Of a DNA stretch of 7,567 nt, positions 1 through 7,054 are shown piece after piece. Source of the DNA: a bacterium (GTDB lineage: Bacteria > Atribacterota > Phoenicimicrobiia > Phoenicimicrobiales > Phoenicimicrobiaceae). Numbering within the stretch: position 1 is the stretch's first letter; every line of letters starts with the position of its first letter. The notes below the pieces were generated by a model. It saw only the letters and a list, made by a program, of their open reading frames with translations. It was not told where the DNA came from and made no database searches. The stretch spans positions 1 to 7,567 of the forward strand of contig JAHJOY010000121.1 in the NCBI GenBank assembly GCA_018819665.1, written 5' to 3'. The position numbers and the translations under genes were made by a program.

Positions 1-17
1 CGCCGTGTTGCTACATT

Positions 18-163
18 AACTGGCTGATAGGGTAACCAGCAAACTGGGCTAACTGGTCAATTAATTTAATTGGTGAATAGGCCAATTGGTGAATTAACTA
101 ATCGATCAATCGGTAAATTGGTCAATTGGCTAATCGGTGAATCGGTAAATTGGTAAATTGGAG
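18..163. repeat. Degenerate 8-bp tandem array, consensus AATTGGTN, about 18 units
   Basis: From base 18 the sequence can be cut into consecutive 8-base words with almost no slippage (two 9-base units, at 42-50 and 59-67). Examples are AATTGGTG (68-75 and 84-91), AATCGGTA (108-115 and 140-147), AATTGGTC (116-123), AATTGGCT (124-131) and AATTGGTA (148-155). Units become closer to consensus towards the gene; the distal ones (18-58, AACTGG-type) are more diverged. The last unit, AATTGGAG (156-163), supplies the GGAG ribosome-binding site of the tamB-like gene. No coding potential was seen. Bases 1-17 are unassigned. The periodicity is read directly from the sequence; function is unknown. Confidence 0.85.
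160..163 (+). promoter_or_regulatory. Ribosome-binding site deciding the tamB-like start
   Basis: GGAG lies 9 bases upstream of ATG 173. It favours that ATG over the in-frame TTG at 158, which would add five residues, sits inside the 8-bp repeat array and has no purine-rich site at a suitable distance. Confidence 0.6.
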
Positions 164-172
164 AATGGTTAC

Positions 173-3100
173 ATGCCTGAGAAAAAATTAAAAAAATCCT
201 TTCCGAAAGTAATATTAGTTACTTTGATTCTGGTTGTTCTAATTACAGGAGGATATTTTGCGATTCGGAGTAACCAGGTTAAAAATGAGATAAAATATCA
301 GATAATTTCTAAGATAGAGAATGCCATCGATCGAGGGATCTATATTGGGAGAGTTAAAAATTACTCTCTTAAATCTATCACTTTATCTGATTTTAAGGTA
401 TTTAAAAACAGATCATTACTTGACGAGGACCAAATCTTTGAAGCTGAAGAAATAATTGTAAATTATGATCTGGATTTTCTCTCTGCCTTAAAGAGGGAGG
501 TACCCCTGAGTGTTGAAGATATAACCCTGGTAAAACCCCGGATGACTTTAATCAGGGATAGCCAGGGAACCTTTGATTTTATGGAAAAATTTAATCTTAG
601 CACTATTGGTTTATTTTCAATTAAGGGAGTGAATGTTAAGGAAGGAAATCTGGATTATATAGATTACCAGACAACCAAAGAAAATGGTCTTTTAACTTCA
701 CTAAAACAATTAAATGGTTATTTTTATTTAGCAGAATTACCTAAAGTAGAATTTAGTTGTTCAGCCAAAAGAGAAGAAGATGATAGTCCTCTTCTCTTGG
801 AAGGTTATTTTTTTACTGGAAAAGTAGACTATGTACTCGATTTTACTTTTAAAGATGCGGAAATTGCTCACTTCCAATATTATTTTGTTCAAGATGAAAT
901 TCTCAAGGTAAAAAAGGGATTATTTGATTCAAATCTACGCTTAGCTAATAATTTAGGTGGCATACCAGGAAAAGTTAACTGGCAGGGGAAAGTTTCCGTT
1001 AAAGATGTTAATTTATATTCTGATTTTTTGGATAACTTAGAGATAAAACAAGTTTACGGTTCGGCTATTTTTAATTCTCAGGAAATCAGCATTGAAAGTA
1101 TAACTGCTATCTATCAGAACTCTCCCTTTTCTCTACAGGGTGATTTAACCTATGCTGATAAATTTTGTTATAGTATAAAAATAAAATCAGATAATTTTAA
1201 GTTAAGCGATTTGGCAGAAGAGGCAAAGAAATATTTATCTCTATCCGCTGATTTTCCCCTTGAAGGCAGCTCTAATTTAGAGATTGAAGTAAGTGGATTA
1301 GAAAACAACTTTCAAGCTAATGGGAAATTATCGACAAAGGAAGGGAATATCGGAGGCTATGATTTTTTAAACCTATCCGCTGGATTTAATTATGATTCAG
1401 TGGGAATTTATTTAAAAGAAATAAAAGCAGAGGTCGCAGGAGGGCTGATTAAAGGGACAGGAGGAGTTAATTTAAGCAAGGAAGTGCCTGAATATACTTT
1501 TTCCTTCGACTTTTCCCGCCTTGATACACAAAGCGATCTCCTTAAACCTCTTGTTTCTAATTATTTGAAAAGTGGATTGTTATCAGGAAAAGTAGACTTA
1601 AAAGGGATTATCGCTGAAGGGGAAGAAACAAATCTTGTAGCCAAGATAAAAGTCGAAGATAATGAATTAGGAGATTTTTTATTACAGGCAGAGGGAACAA
1701 TTACTAAAGATAATTATATGGATTTAAAACTAAAAGCTGAGGAAATTAGTTTGGAAGGATTGGGAGAAACTCTGAATTATAAAGAGATTGAGGGGCAGGC
1801 TAATTTTATCGGAACATTAAGTGGTCTTTTAGAAAATCCAAAGATTAAAGGTAAAATTGAAGTTAGAGAAGGACAGATATCTGGATTACCCTTTAATTAT
1901 TTAGAGGGGAAGATAGATTATCAGGGAAACATATTAAAGCTGGAGGACCTTCTTTTTCAGAATGAAGGATTAACATTTAAAGGTGGAGGCAGTGCAGATT
2001 TTTTCGAAACAAAAGATGAAATGGAAATAAAAGTAAGTTTGCAGGTAGAACAAGCAGATTTAAATTATTTGGCTAAATATTTCAGCATTGAACCGCCACT
2101 ATCTGGTTCAGCCCAAGGGGATATTTTTATCCAAAGCCGTGGGTCTCAATTTGAAGCGAATGGTGATCTGCAAATAAAAAAGATTAATATAATAAATTAT
2201 AAGGCAGACTCTGCCAATCTAATCTTTTCCTTAAAGGACAAAAAAGTAAGAATAAAAAGTTTAGTGTTAAATTCTGGGAAGTCTCAGCTCTATGTCCAGG
2301 GTGAAGTTAGTTTAGAAGAAGGATTACCTTTGGATCTGAGAGTCAATTTCTTAAACCAGAGTATCGTACACCTAATGTCATATTTTTTACCACCAGATTT
2401 ATTAAGTAAATTTAGAGGAAAAGCCACGGGTTCTCTGGAGATAAAAGGTGATTATGCTTCTCCCGACCTGTTTCTATCAGCCTTGATTGAAGATGCCCAG
2501 TTAGAAAAGATGCCCATAAATTCTATAGAAGTAAAATTAGATAAAATTGATTCTGTGATAAGGATTAATCGGTTAAAATTGAGTCAAAGAAAAGGGGAGC
2601 TTATAGCCGGGGGATGGATTAATCTTGATGAGGATAATAAAAATTTAGATATTAACCTTTCAGCAGATAATTTAGATTTGAACCAATTATCTAATCTTTT
2701 TGGTATAGAAGACGAGATTAAAGGCCTGGCAAACTTTAAGGCAGAGGTTACGGGAGATATTGACTTACCTAATATATCTTTCTCGGGCAAGGTTGAAAAG
2801 GGGAAATTTCAGGATTTTATTTTTGATAATCTTACTTTTGAAGCTCTCTATAATCAGGGTATCTTAGAGGTTAAACAATTTGTTTTAGATAAAGAAGGAC
2901 ATCAGATAATAGGAAAGGGCAAGATTCCTTATGAGTTTTCTTTTATGGGCAGAGATAAAGTTACCCCAAGTTTAACTGATATTCCTTTAGATTTTAACCT
3001 TGCTTTACAGAATACTGATTTAAGCTTTATTAAAATATTTTTCCCCAAAGACCTGAAACAGATTCGGGGCTTAACTAATGCTGAATTAAAACTTTCCGGG

Positions 3101-4306
3101 ACTTTAAACCAACCGATTTTAAATGGTAATATCGCTCTTAGCGGTGGCTTGATAGAGTTTTATGAATTGCCGGCTAAGATAAGCGATTTAAGTGTTTTGC
3201 TATACTTAGAAAATAATTTAGTTAAGATAGAAGATATGAATTTCAAGATTGACCAATACAGGATTTATACTTCCGGAGAATTTGCTTTGAAAAACTTGCA
3301 ACTTCAGGATTTAAATATTAATATATGGAGTAATAAGGAGGAAATTCTATACCAGGATATTTTCAAAGCTCAGGCTGATTTAAAGGCAAAGGTGACTGGT
3401 CTCTTTACCTCTCCCCACATAGAAGGAATTTTAACTCTTTCTCAGGGAGAATTGAACTGGAAAGATAATAATAAAGATATCCCTACTAATACATCTGAGC
3501 TTTTCTCTAAATTAATTAATGTTAAAGGAGATATCGATCTTGAAGTAAAAATTTTAGATGATTTTATGGCTAAGGCCAATGATTTTAATTTGAAATTAGT
3601 GGGAGGTCTAAAAGTCCAGGGCGACCTATCTGCTCCCAAATTAAACGGGGGATTACAGATTAAACAAGGTTATATCGCCTTTTTAGATAAGAAATTTAGA
3701 GTATCTGAGGGTAAAGTAATATTTGCTGATTCTATAGGGGAAGATATGATTTTAGATATAAGAGCAAAAACAGAAATTGATGATATAGATGTATTTTTAA
3801 ATGTGAGCGGGATTCTTGCTCAACCTACGATTACCCTTAGCTCCTCTCCTGCCTTAAGTGAAAGTGAAATAATTTCTCTTTTAATGTTTAATAAAAACTA
3901 TGCTGGGTTAACCGAGGGAGAAATGGGAACAATTTTACAAGAAGAAATAATTAATTTGATAGCTCAAGGATTGAGTATAAGATTTTTAAACCAGATAGAA
4001 GATAAAGTCGCTGATAGTTTCGGATTAGATGAGTTTAAAATTGAGACGATCTTTAAAAAAGATCAGGATTCCAATTTAACTTTTTTCCCTGGTTTTGCTT
4101 TAGAAGCTTTAGCCTTTAAAGTAGGAAAGTATTTTTCAGAAAATTTCTATTTAACTTATTCTGCGCCTTTATTTGAAATAGGAATAGGTAATTTGGAATT
4201 AGAATATAAACTTAAAAATGACCTAACTTTAAGTACTCAAGTAGGTTCAGTAGGTTTACAAGATGATGAATTTGAATTAAAATTTGAATTACAATATGAA
4301 TTTTAA
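173..4306 (+). CDS. tamB: TamB/AsmA-like outer-membrane biogenesis protein (DUF490 C-terminus)
   Basis: A 1377-residue protein, counted from ATG 173. It has a lysine-rich N-terminus and one membrane segment (about residues 13-31), so it is probably anchored in the inner membrane with the rest in the periplasm. The body is a long series of beta-rich segments alternating hydrophobic and polar residues, with recurring 'G.l...G.i' turns, as expected for the repeating beta-groove of AsmA/TamB proteins. The C-terminal part (from about 1165) matches the TamB family: a YIAFLDKKF-type segment, then the hallmark PALSESEIISLLMF (1226-1239), and a last stretch ending in an aromatic residue (QYEF), as in Escherichia coli TamB. 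Its length is slightly above that of E. coli TamB (about 1260). Family members move phospholipids across the periplasm and assist outer-membrane protein assembly. bamA follows after 35 bases with no visible terminator, suggesting one transcript and BamA as partner. The family call is strong; the cargo is inferred. Confidence 0.9.
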   Translation: MPEKKLKKSFPKVILVTLILVVLITGGYFAIRSNQVKNEIKYQIISKIENAIDRGIYIGRVKNYSLKSITLSDFKVFKNRSLLDEDQIFEAEEIIVNYDLDFLSALKREVPLSVEDITLVKPRMTLIRDSQGTFDFMEKFNLSTIGLFSIKGVNVKEGNLDYIDYQTTKENGLLTSLKQLNGYFYLAELPKVEFSCSAKREEDDSPLLLEGYFFTGKVDYVLDFTFKDAEIAHFQYYFVQDEILKVKKGLFDSNLRLANNLGGIPGKVNWQGKVSVKDVNLYSDFLDNLEIKQVYGSAIFNSQEISIESITAIYQNSPFSLQGDLTYADKFCYSIKIKSDNFKLSDLAEEAKKYLSLSADFPLEGSSNLEIEVSGLENNFQANGKLSTKEGNIGGYDFLNLSAGFNYDSVGIYLKEIKAEVAGGLIKGTGGVNLSKEVPEYTFSFDFSRLDTQSDLLKPLVSNYLKSGLLSGKVDLKGIIAEGEETNLVAKIKVEDNELGDFLLQAEGTITKDNYMDLKLKAEEISLEGLGETLNYKEIEGQANFIGTLSGLLENPKIKGKIEVREGQISGLPFNYLEGKIDYQGNILKLEDLLFQNEGLTFKGGGSADFFETKDEMEIKVSLQVEQADLNYLAKYFSIEPPLSGSAQGDIFIQSRGSQFEANGDLQIKKINIINYKADSANLIFSLKDKKVRIKSLVLNSGKSQLYVQGEVSLEEGLPLDLRVNFLNQSIVHLMSYFLPPDLLSKFRGKATGSLEIKGDYASPDLFLSALIEDAQLEKMPINSIEVKLDKIDSVIRINRLKLSQRKGELIAGGWINLDEDNKNLDINLSADNLDLNQLSNLFGIEDEIKGLANFKAEVTGDIDLPNISFSGKVEKGKFQDFIFDNLTFEALYNQGILEVKQFVLDKEGHQIIGKGKIPYEFSFMGRDKVTPSLTDIPLDFNLALQNTDLSFIKIFFPKDLKQIRGLTNAELKLSGTLNQPILNGNIALSGGLIEFYELPAKISDLSVLLYLENNLVKIEDMNFKIDQYRIYTSGEFALKNLQLQDLNINIWSNKEEILYQDIFKAQADLKAKVTGLFTSPHIEGILTLSQGELNWKDNNKDIPTNTSELFSKLINVKGDIDLEVKILDDFMAKANDFNLKLVGGLKVQGDLSAPKLNGGLQIKQGYIAFLDKKFRVSEGKVIFADSIGEDMILDIRAKTEIDDIDVFLNVSGILAQPTITLSSSPALSESEIISLLMFNKNYAGLTEGEMGTILQEEIINLIAQGLSIRFLNQIEDKVADSFGLDEFKIETIFKKDQDSNLTFFPGFALEALAFKVGKYFSENFYLTYSAPLFEIGIGNLELEYKLKNDLTLSTQVGSVGLQDDEFELKFELQYEF

Positions 4307-4341
4307 TAAAATATTAAAAATTTTTAAAGGAGGAATAAAAA

Positions 4342-6096
4342 GTGCAGAATAAAAGAAATAGGTGGAGTCAGATAATTTTAATAGGATTTTTAACTGTGTT
4401 ATTTATTTTAAGCAGTTTAAGTTTGGTTCTGGCTAATAATCAAGGGAAGATAACTGCTATAGTAGTACAGGGGGATGAAAATATTTCCAAAGATTTAATA
4501 ATTTCCCAAATTGCCTCTAACTTGGGGGACGTATTTTCCAAAGAAAATATTGAAAATGATATGAAAGCAGTATATGATCTGGGTTATTTTAAAGATGTAC
4601 GCATAAAATTAGAATCATTTCGCGATGGTTATAAGGTAGTTTTTGTAGTAGTGGAAAATTTGCCCATTAAAGAGATTAGCATTGAAGGCAATACTATAGT
4701 TTCTGTAGAAGAGATACGGGAAGTAATGGTTTTAAGGGAAGGGCAAGTTTTTTGCCAGAAAATATTAAAGAACGATGTTGATCGTATTTCTCAGCTCTAC
4801 AAAGACAAAGGATATCTTTTAATCAATATTAAAGATATTAATTTTGATGAAGAAGGAAAATTGTGGATAAATATTTCTGAAGGCTGCCTGGAAAAGATAG
4901 TAATCGAAGGTAATAACAAGACTAAAGAAAAGGTAATTACCCGAGAAATTACTATTAAACCCGGCGATCTCTTTAATTTTGATATAGCAAAAAAATCTTT
5001 GCAAAAAATTTACAACTTAGGATATTTCGAAGATGTAAGTATGAAATTAGAGCCGGGCAGTGAAGAAGATACAATAGTCCTGGTTATTAAAGTTATTGAG
5101 AAGAATACGGGGAAATTTGGTGTTGGAGCGGGATATAACTCCGAAGAGGGTCTTATGGGATTTGCCAGCTACGAAGAGAAAAATCTTTTTGGAGGAGGAC
5201 AAAAAGTACAAGCCAAAGTAGAACTGGGTGGTAGGACTACTTATAAAGTGTCCTTTTTAGAACCCTGGTTAGCTAATACGCCCACTTCTTTCGGCTTTGA
5301 AGTCTATGATACCACCAGTAAAGAAAAAGAGAAAGAAGAAGGAGAAATTATTTCTGAATATGAAGAAGCAAGATTAGGGGGTAAACTTATCTTTGGACGT
5401 AGGATTTCTGATGCCATTAACTTAGGATTAGAATTAAAGACGGAAAAAGTGACCTACGATTTAATCTCCGGTTCCTCTTTGCCAGCTGACAGTGATGAAG
5501 GGCTGACTAATAGCCTTACTCCGATTTTTACTTATGACACCCGTGATAATGTCTTTAATCCTACTTCCGGTCTATACGGTAATTTTTCATTAGAAAAAGC
5601 AGGAGGATTTTTAGGAGGAGATTATGATTTTACCAAATATAATTTAACTCTTAGTACCTATCTTTCCACTAAGATTGTGGAAGAGGTAGTTGATATCAGG
5701 GCTATTGAAAAGATAACCGATAAACTAAGCAAAGGGGTAGTAGCCTTAAGAGTTATAGGCGGGATAGCTGATACCAGTCTCCCTTCTTTTGCTGAATATA
5801 AAGTGGGAGGAATGAACACGGTAAGAGGATATGATTACGGGGAGTTTTCCGGGGATAAATCTTTGGTATTTAATGCCGAGTACAGATTACCTCTGGCGAA
5901 GAATTTTCAAGCAGTACTTTTTGCAGATTGGGGCAATACCTGGGATATCGGAGAGAGCATAAATGTGTCTGATTTAAAATTTGGAAAAGGAATAGGTATC
6001 CGATTTGATACGCCTATTGGACCAATTCGATTGGACTATGGAATTAATGAAGAAGGGGAAGGTAAAACTTACTTTAGTATAGGGCATACGTTTTAA
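4342..6096 (+). CDS. bamA: BamA, outer-membrane protein assembly factor (Omp85 family), three POTRA domains
   Basis: A 584-residue protein that folds and inserts beta-barrel proteins into the outer membrane. The GTG start is supported by AAAGGAGG (4326-4333) 8 bases upstream; no other start lies nearby. A signal peptide (basic residues 4-7, hydrophobic 11-30) probably ends after A31. Three POTRA domains follow at about 36-106, 107-181 and 183-255; the first and third carry the 'yDLGYFkDV' / 'YNLGYFEDV' signature. The barrel runs from about 256 to 584, with KNLFGGGQK (280-288), TYDTRDNVFNPTSG (397-410), the loop-6 VRGY motif (494-497) typical of Omp85 proteins, and a C-terminal strand ending in HTF. 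E. coli BamA has five POTRA domains and 810 residues, so this is a short form, as found in several non-proteobacterial diderms. It has two cysteines, C138 and C182. TamA is a less likely alternative, given the neighbouring skp. Confidence 0.93.
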   Translation: MQNKRNRWSQIILIGFLTVLFILSSLSLVLANNQGKITAIVVQGDENISKDLIISQIASNLGDVFSKENIENDMKAVYDLGYFKDVRIKLESFRDGYKVVFVVVENLPIKEISIEGNTIVSVEEIREVMVLREGQVFCQKILKNDVDRISQLYKDKGYLLINIKDINFDEEGKLWINISEGCLEKIVIEGNNKTKEKVITREITIKPGDLFNFDIAKKSLQKIYNLGYFEDVSMKLEPGSEEDTIVLVIKVIEKNTGKFGVGAGYNSEEGLMGFASYEEKNLFGGGQKVQAKVELGGRTTYKVSFLEPWLANTPTSFGFEVYDTTSKEKEKEEGEIISEYEEARLGGKLIFGRRISDAINLGLELKTEKVTYDLISGSSLPADSDEGLTNSLTPIFTYDTRDNVFNPTSGLYGNFSLEKAGGFLGGDYDFTKYNLTLSTYLSTKIVEEVVDIRAIEKITDKLSKGVVALRVIGGIADTSLPSFAEYKVGGMNTVRGYDYGEFSGDKSLVFNAEYRLPLAKNFQAVLFADWGNTWDIGESINVSDLKFGKGIGIRFDTPIGPIRLDYGINEEGEGKTYFSIGHTF

Positions 6097-6131
6097 TTAG
6101 TCGTTAGTGAATAGTGAATAGTCGTTAGTAG
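6097..6131. repeat. Heptamer tandem array directly after the bamA stop
   Basis: Five consecutive 7-base units begin on the base after the bamA TAA: TTAGTCG, TTAGTGA, ATAGTGA, ATAGTCG, TTAGTAG. The last overlaps the start of the first 29-bp hairpin unit. The 19-mer TTAGTCGTTAGTGAATAGT (6097-6115) recurs exactly at 7482-7500, in the array at the fabZ end. Each unit carries TAG, and a 7-base period rotates it through all frames, so the array closes every forward frame within about 21 bases. Confidence 0.85.
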
Positions 6132-6209
6132 GGGCAGACCTTGTGTCTGCCTATATGTAGGGGCAGACCTTGTGTCTGCCTATATGTAGGGGCAGACCTT
6201 GTGTCTGCC
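6128..6209. repeat. Three 29-bp GC-rich hairpin repeats
   Basis: Units start at 6128, 6157 and 6186. The first two are identical over 29 bases; the third keeps the first 24. Each contains the perfect 7-bp inverted repeat GGCAGAC / GTCTGCC around a CTTGT loop (6133-6151, 6162-6180, 6191-6209); the third stem can extend by one G-C pair. GC is about 52%, well above the surrounding DNA. There is no T-run after the stems, so these are not classical terminators, and no spacers, so it is not a CRISPR array. It resembles REP/MITE-type dispersed palindromes. Confidence 0.85.
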
Positions 6210-6214
6210 CGTAG

Positions 6215-6255
6215 GACAGGCGTTCCCCGTTTTCACGAGGACAGGCCCGCCTGTC
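6215..6255. repeat. Second GC-rich inverted repeat with two competing arms
   Basis: GACAGGCG (6215-6222) can pair with CGCCTGTC (6248-6255) across a 25-base loop. A second copy, GACAGGC (6240-6246), can instead pair with GCCTGTC (6249-6255) in a tight hairpin with a two-base loop. Both use the same 3' arm, so the two folds exclude each other. The tight hairpin is followed by TAAAG, not a T-run, so a terminator role is unsupported. It is probably part of the same mobile or repeat module as the 29-bp units. Confidence 0.65.
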
Positions 6256-6256
6256 T

Positions 6257-6284
6257 AAAGTCGTTAGTGAATAGTCATTAGTAT
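6257..6284. repeat. Heptamer array resuming after the GC-rich block
   Basis: Units AAAGTCG, TTAGTGA, ATAGTCA, TTAGTAT continue the motif seen at 6097-6131. AGTCGTTAGT occurs at 6120-6129 and again at 6259-6268, on either side of the GC-rich hairpin block. Bases 6285-6294 break the phase before the next array. Confidence 0.75.
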
Positions 6285-6294
6285 AAATACAAGT

Positions 6295-6456
6295 TTTTAG
6301 TTAATAGTTTATAGTTATCAGTATACAACTAAAAGCTTAAAGCTAAAAGCGAAAAACCATAATTCAAAATTAAAAACTTTTTCTTCAATTTTAAGTTTTA
6401 AGTTTTGGTTTTGCGTTTTTAGCTTTACACTTTACGCTATTTACTATTAAATACTT
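6295..6456. repeat. Imperfect palindrome made of two opposed heptamer arrays
   Basis: The left arm reads as 7-base units from 6295: TTTTAGT, TAATAGT, TTATAGT, TATCAGT, ATACAAC, TAAAAGC, TTAAAGC, TAAAAGC, GAAAAAC. The right arm, 6387-6456, reads as AATTTTA, AGTTTTA, AGTTTTG, GTTTTGC, GTTTTTA, GCTTTAC, ACTTTAC, GCTATTT, ACTATTA, AATACTT, which are reverse complements of left-type units. The arms pair: 6339-6358 with 6407-6426 (18 of 20) and 6301-6314 with 6437-6450 (12 of 14). The central 6359-6386 is AT-rich. The whole could form a long stem or cruciform upstream of skp. No coding potential was seen. Confidence 0.75.
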
Positions 6457-6468
6457 GATAAATAATAT
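6440..6468 (+). promoter_or_regulatory. Possible sigma-70-type promoter for skp-fabZ
   Basis: TTTACT (6440-6445) and TAATAT (6463-6468) are separated by 17 bases and lie 31 bases before the skp start. Each matches only 4 of 6 consensus bases, and the region is so AT-rich that chance matches are expected. The 403-base gap makes a separate promoter for skp-fabZ plausible. This is a weak candidate only. Confidence 0.2.
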
Positions 6469-6499
6469 GAAATAAGATAAAAATTTAAGGAGGAAAATA

Positions 6500-7054
6500 A
6501 TGCGGGTAGCAGAAAAAAAAGTAGCAAATAAAGCAGTTGTTATTTTATTGTTTACAATGATAATTTTATTATTTTTAAGTTTTCAAAATATTGAGGCAGC
6601 AGAGATAAAAATAGGCTTAGTTAATTTAGCGGAAGTTATATCTGGTCACCCTTATACTCAAAATATTAATCAACTTAGTATAACTTTACGGGTAGAGCTC
6701 CAAAAACGCCAGGAAGAATTAAATGCACAAGGCAAAGGACTGGATGAAACTGGGCTTAAAAAATTGGAAGATAAATTTAATAAAGAATGGAATCCAATCA
6801 AAGAGAAGATTCTTGCTGAGATAAAATCATACCAGGCAGCTCGTTATTCACACATTATTGAGGCTGTTAAGGCGGTAGGGGATACAGGTAAATACGATTT
6901 AATCATAAATAGTGAGATAAAAGTGCCAGTCGGAACTGATATTTTAAATTATCCTATTGCTCTCTATGGAGGAGAAGACATTACCCAGGATGTAATAGCA
7001 GAGATTATTAGAAAATTAGAAGAAGAACAGAAAGAAAAAGATAAAGTAAAATGA
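6500..7054 (+). CDS. skp: OmpH/Skp-family periplasmic chaperone
   Basis: A 184-residue protein with a clear export signal: basic residues 2-11, hydrophobic core 12-28, probable cleavage after A33 or A34. The mature part starts with the family-typical short beta strand KIGLVNLAEV (37-46). A charged helical region follows (about 56-126, likely the coiled-coil tentacles), then the closing KYDLIINSE (131-139) and ALYGGEDITQDVI (154-166), which match the conserved Skp/OmpH end 'YGG.DIT..v'. A lysine/glutamate-rich tail follows. E. coli Skp is about 161 residues, so the size fits. Skp trimers bind unfolded outer-membrane proteins and pass them to the BAM complex; bamA upstream agrees with that role. 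TAAGGAGG (6486-6493) sits 6 bases before ATG 6500, a strong ribosome-binding site. The stop overlaps the fabZ start. The family call is firm; the symbol rests on family and context. Confidence 0.88.
   Translation: MRVAEKKVANKAVVILLFTMIILLFLSFQNIEAAEIKIGLVNLAEVISGHPYTQNINQLSITLRVELQKRQEELNAQGKGLDETGLKKLEDKFNKEWNPIKEKILAEIKSYQAARYSHIIEAVKAVGDTGKYDLIINSEIKVPVGTDILNYPIALYGGEDITQDVIAEIIRKLEEEQKEKDKVK

Noticed and set aside
158..172. TTG at 158 as the tamB-like start, adding five residues
   Set aside because: It lies in the 8-bp repeat and lacks a ribosome-binding site; ATG 173 has GGAG at 9 bases.
2584..2790. Reverse-strand reading frame of 68 residues inside the tamB-like gene
   Set aside because: It is a shadow of the forward gene with no family features. 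The same holds for reverse frames at 3442-3639 and 4819-5004.
4307..4341. Terminator between tamB and bamA
   Set aside because: The palindrome TTAAAAATTTTTAA is purely AT, short, and immediately precedes the bamA ribosome-binding site.
4753..4890. Disulfide between C138 and C182 of BamA
   Set aside because: They are the only two cysteines in the protein and both lie at POTRA 2, but nothing in the sequence shows they pair, and an anaerobic host would make it less likely.
6128..6209. CRISPR array
   Set aside because: The 29-bp units follow each other with no spacers, and only three exist; no cas gene is present.
6133..6255. Intrinsic terminators after bamA
   Set aside because: The stems are GC-rich, but none is followed by a run of T residues on the + strand.
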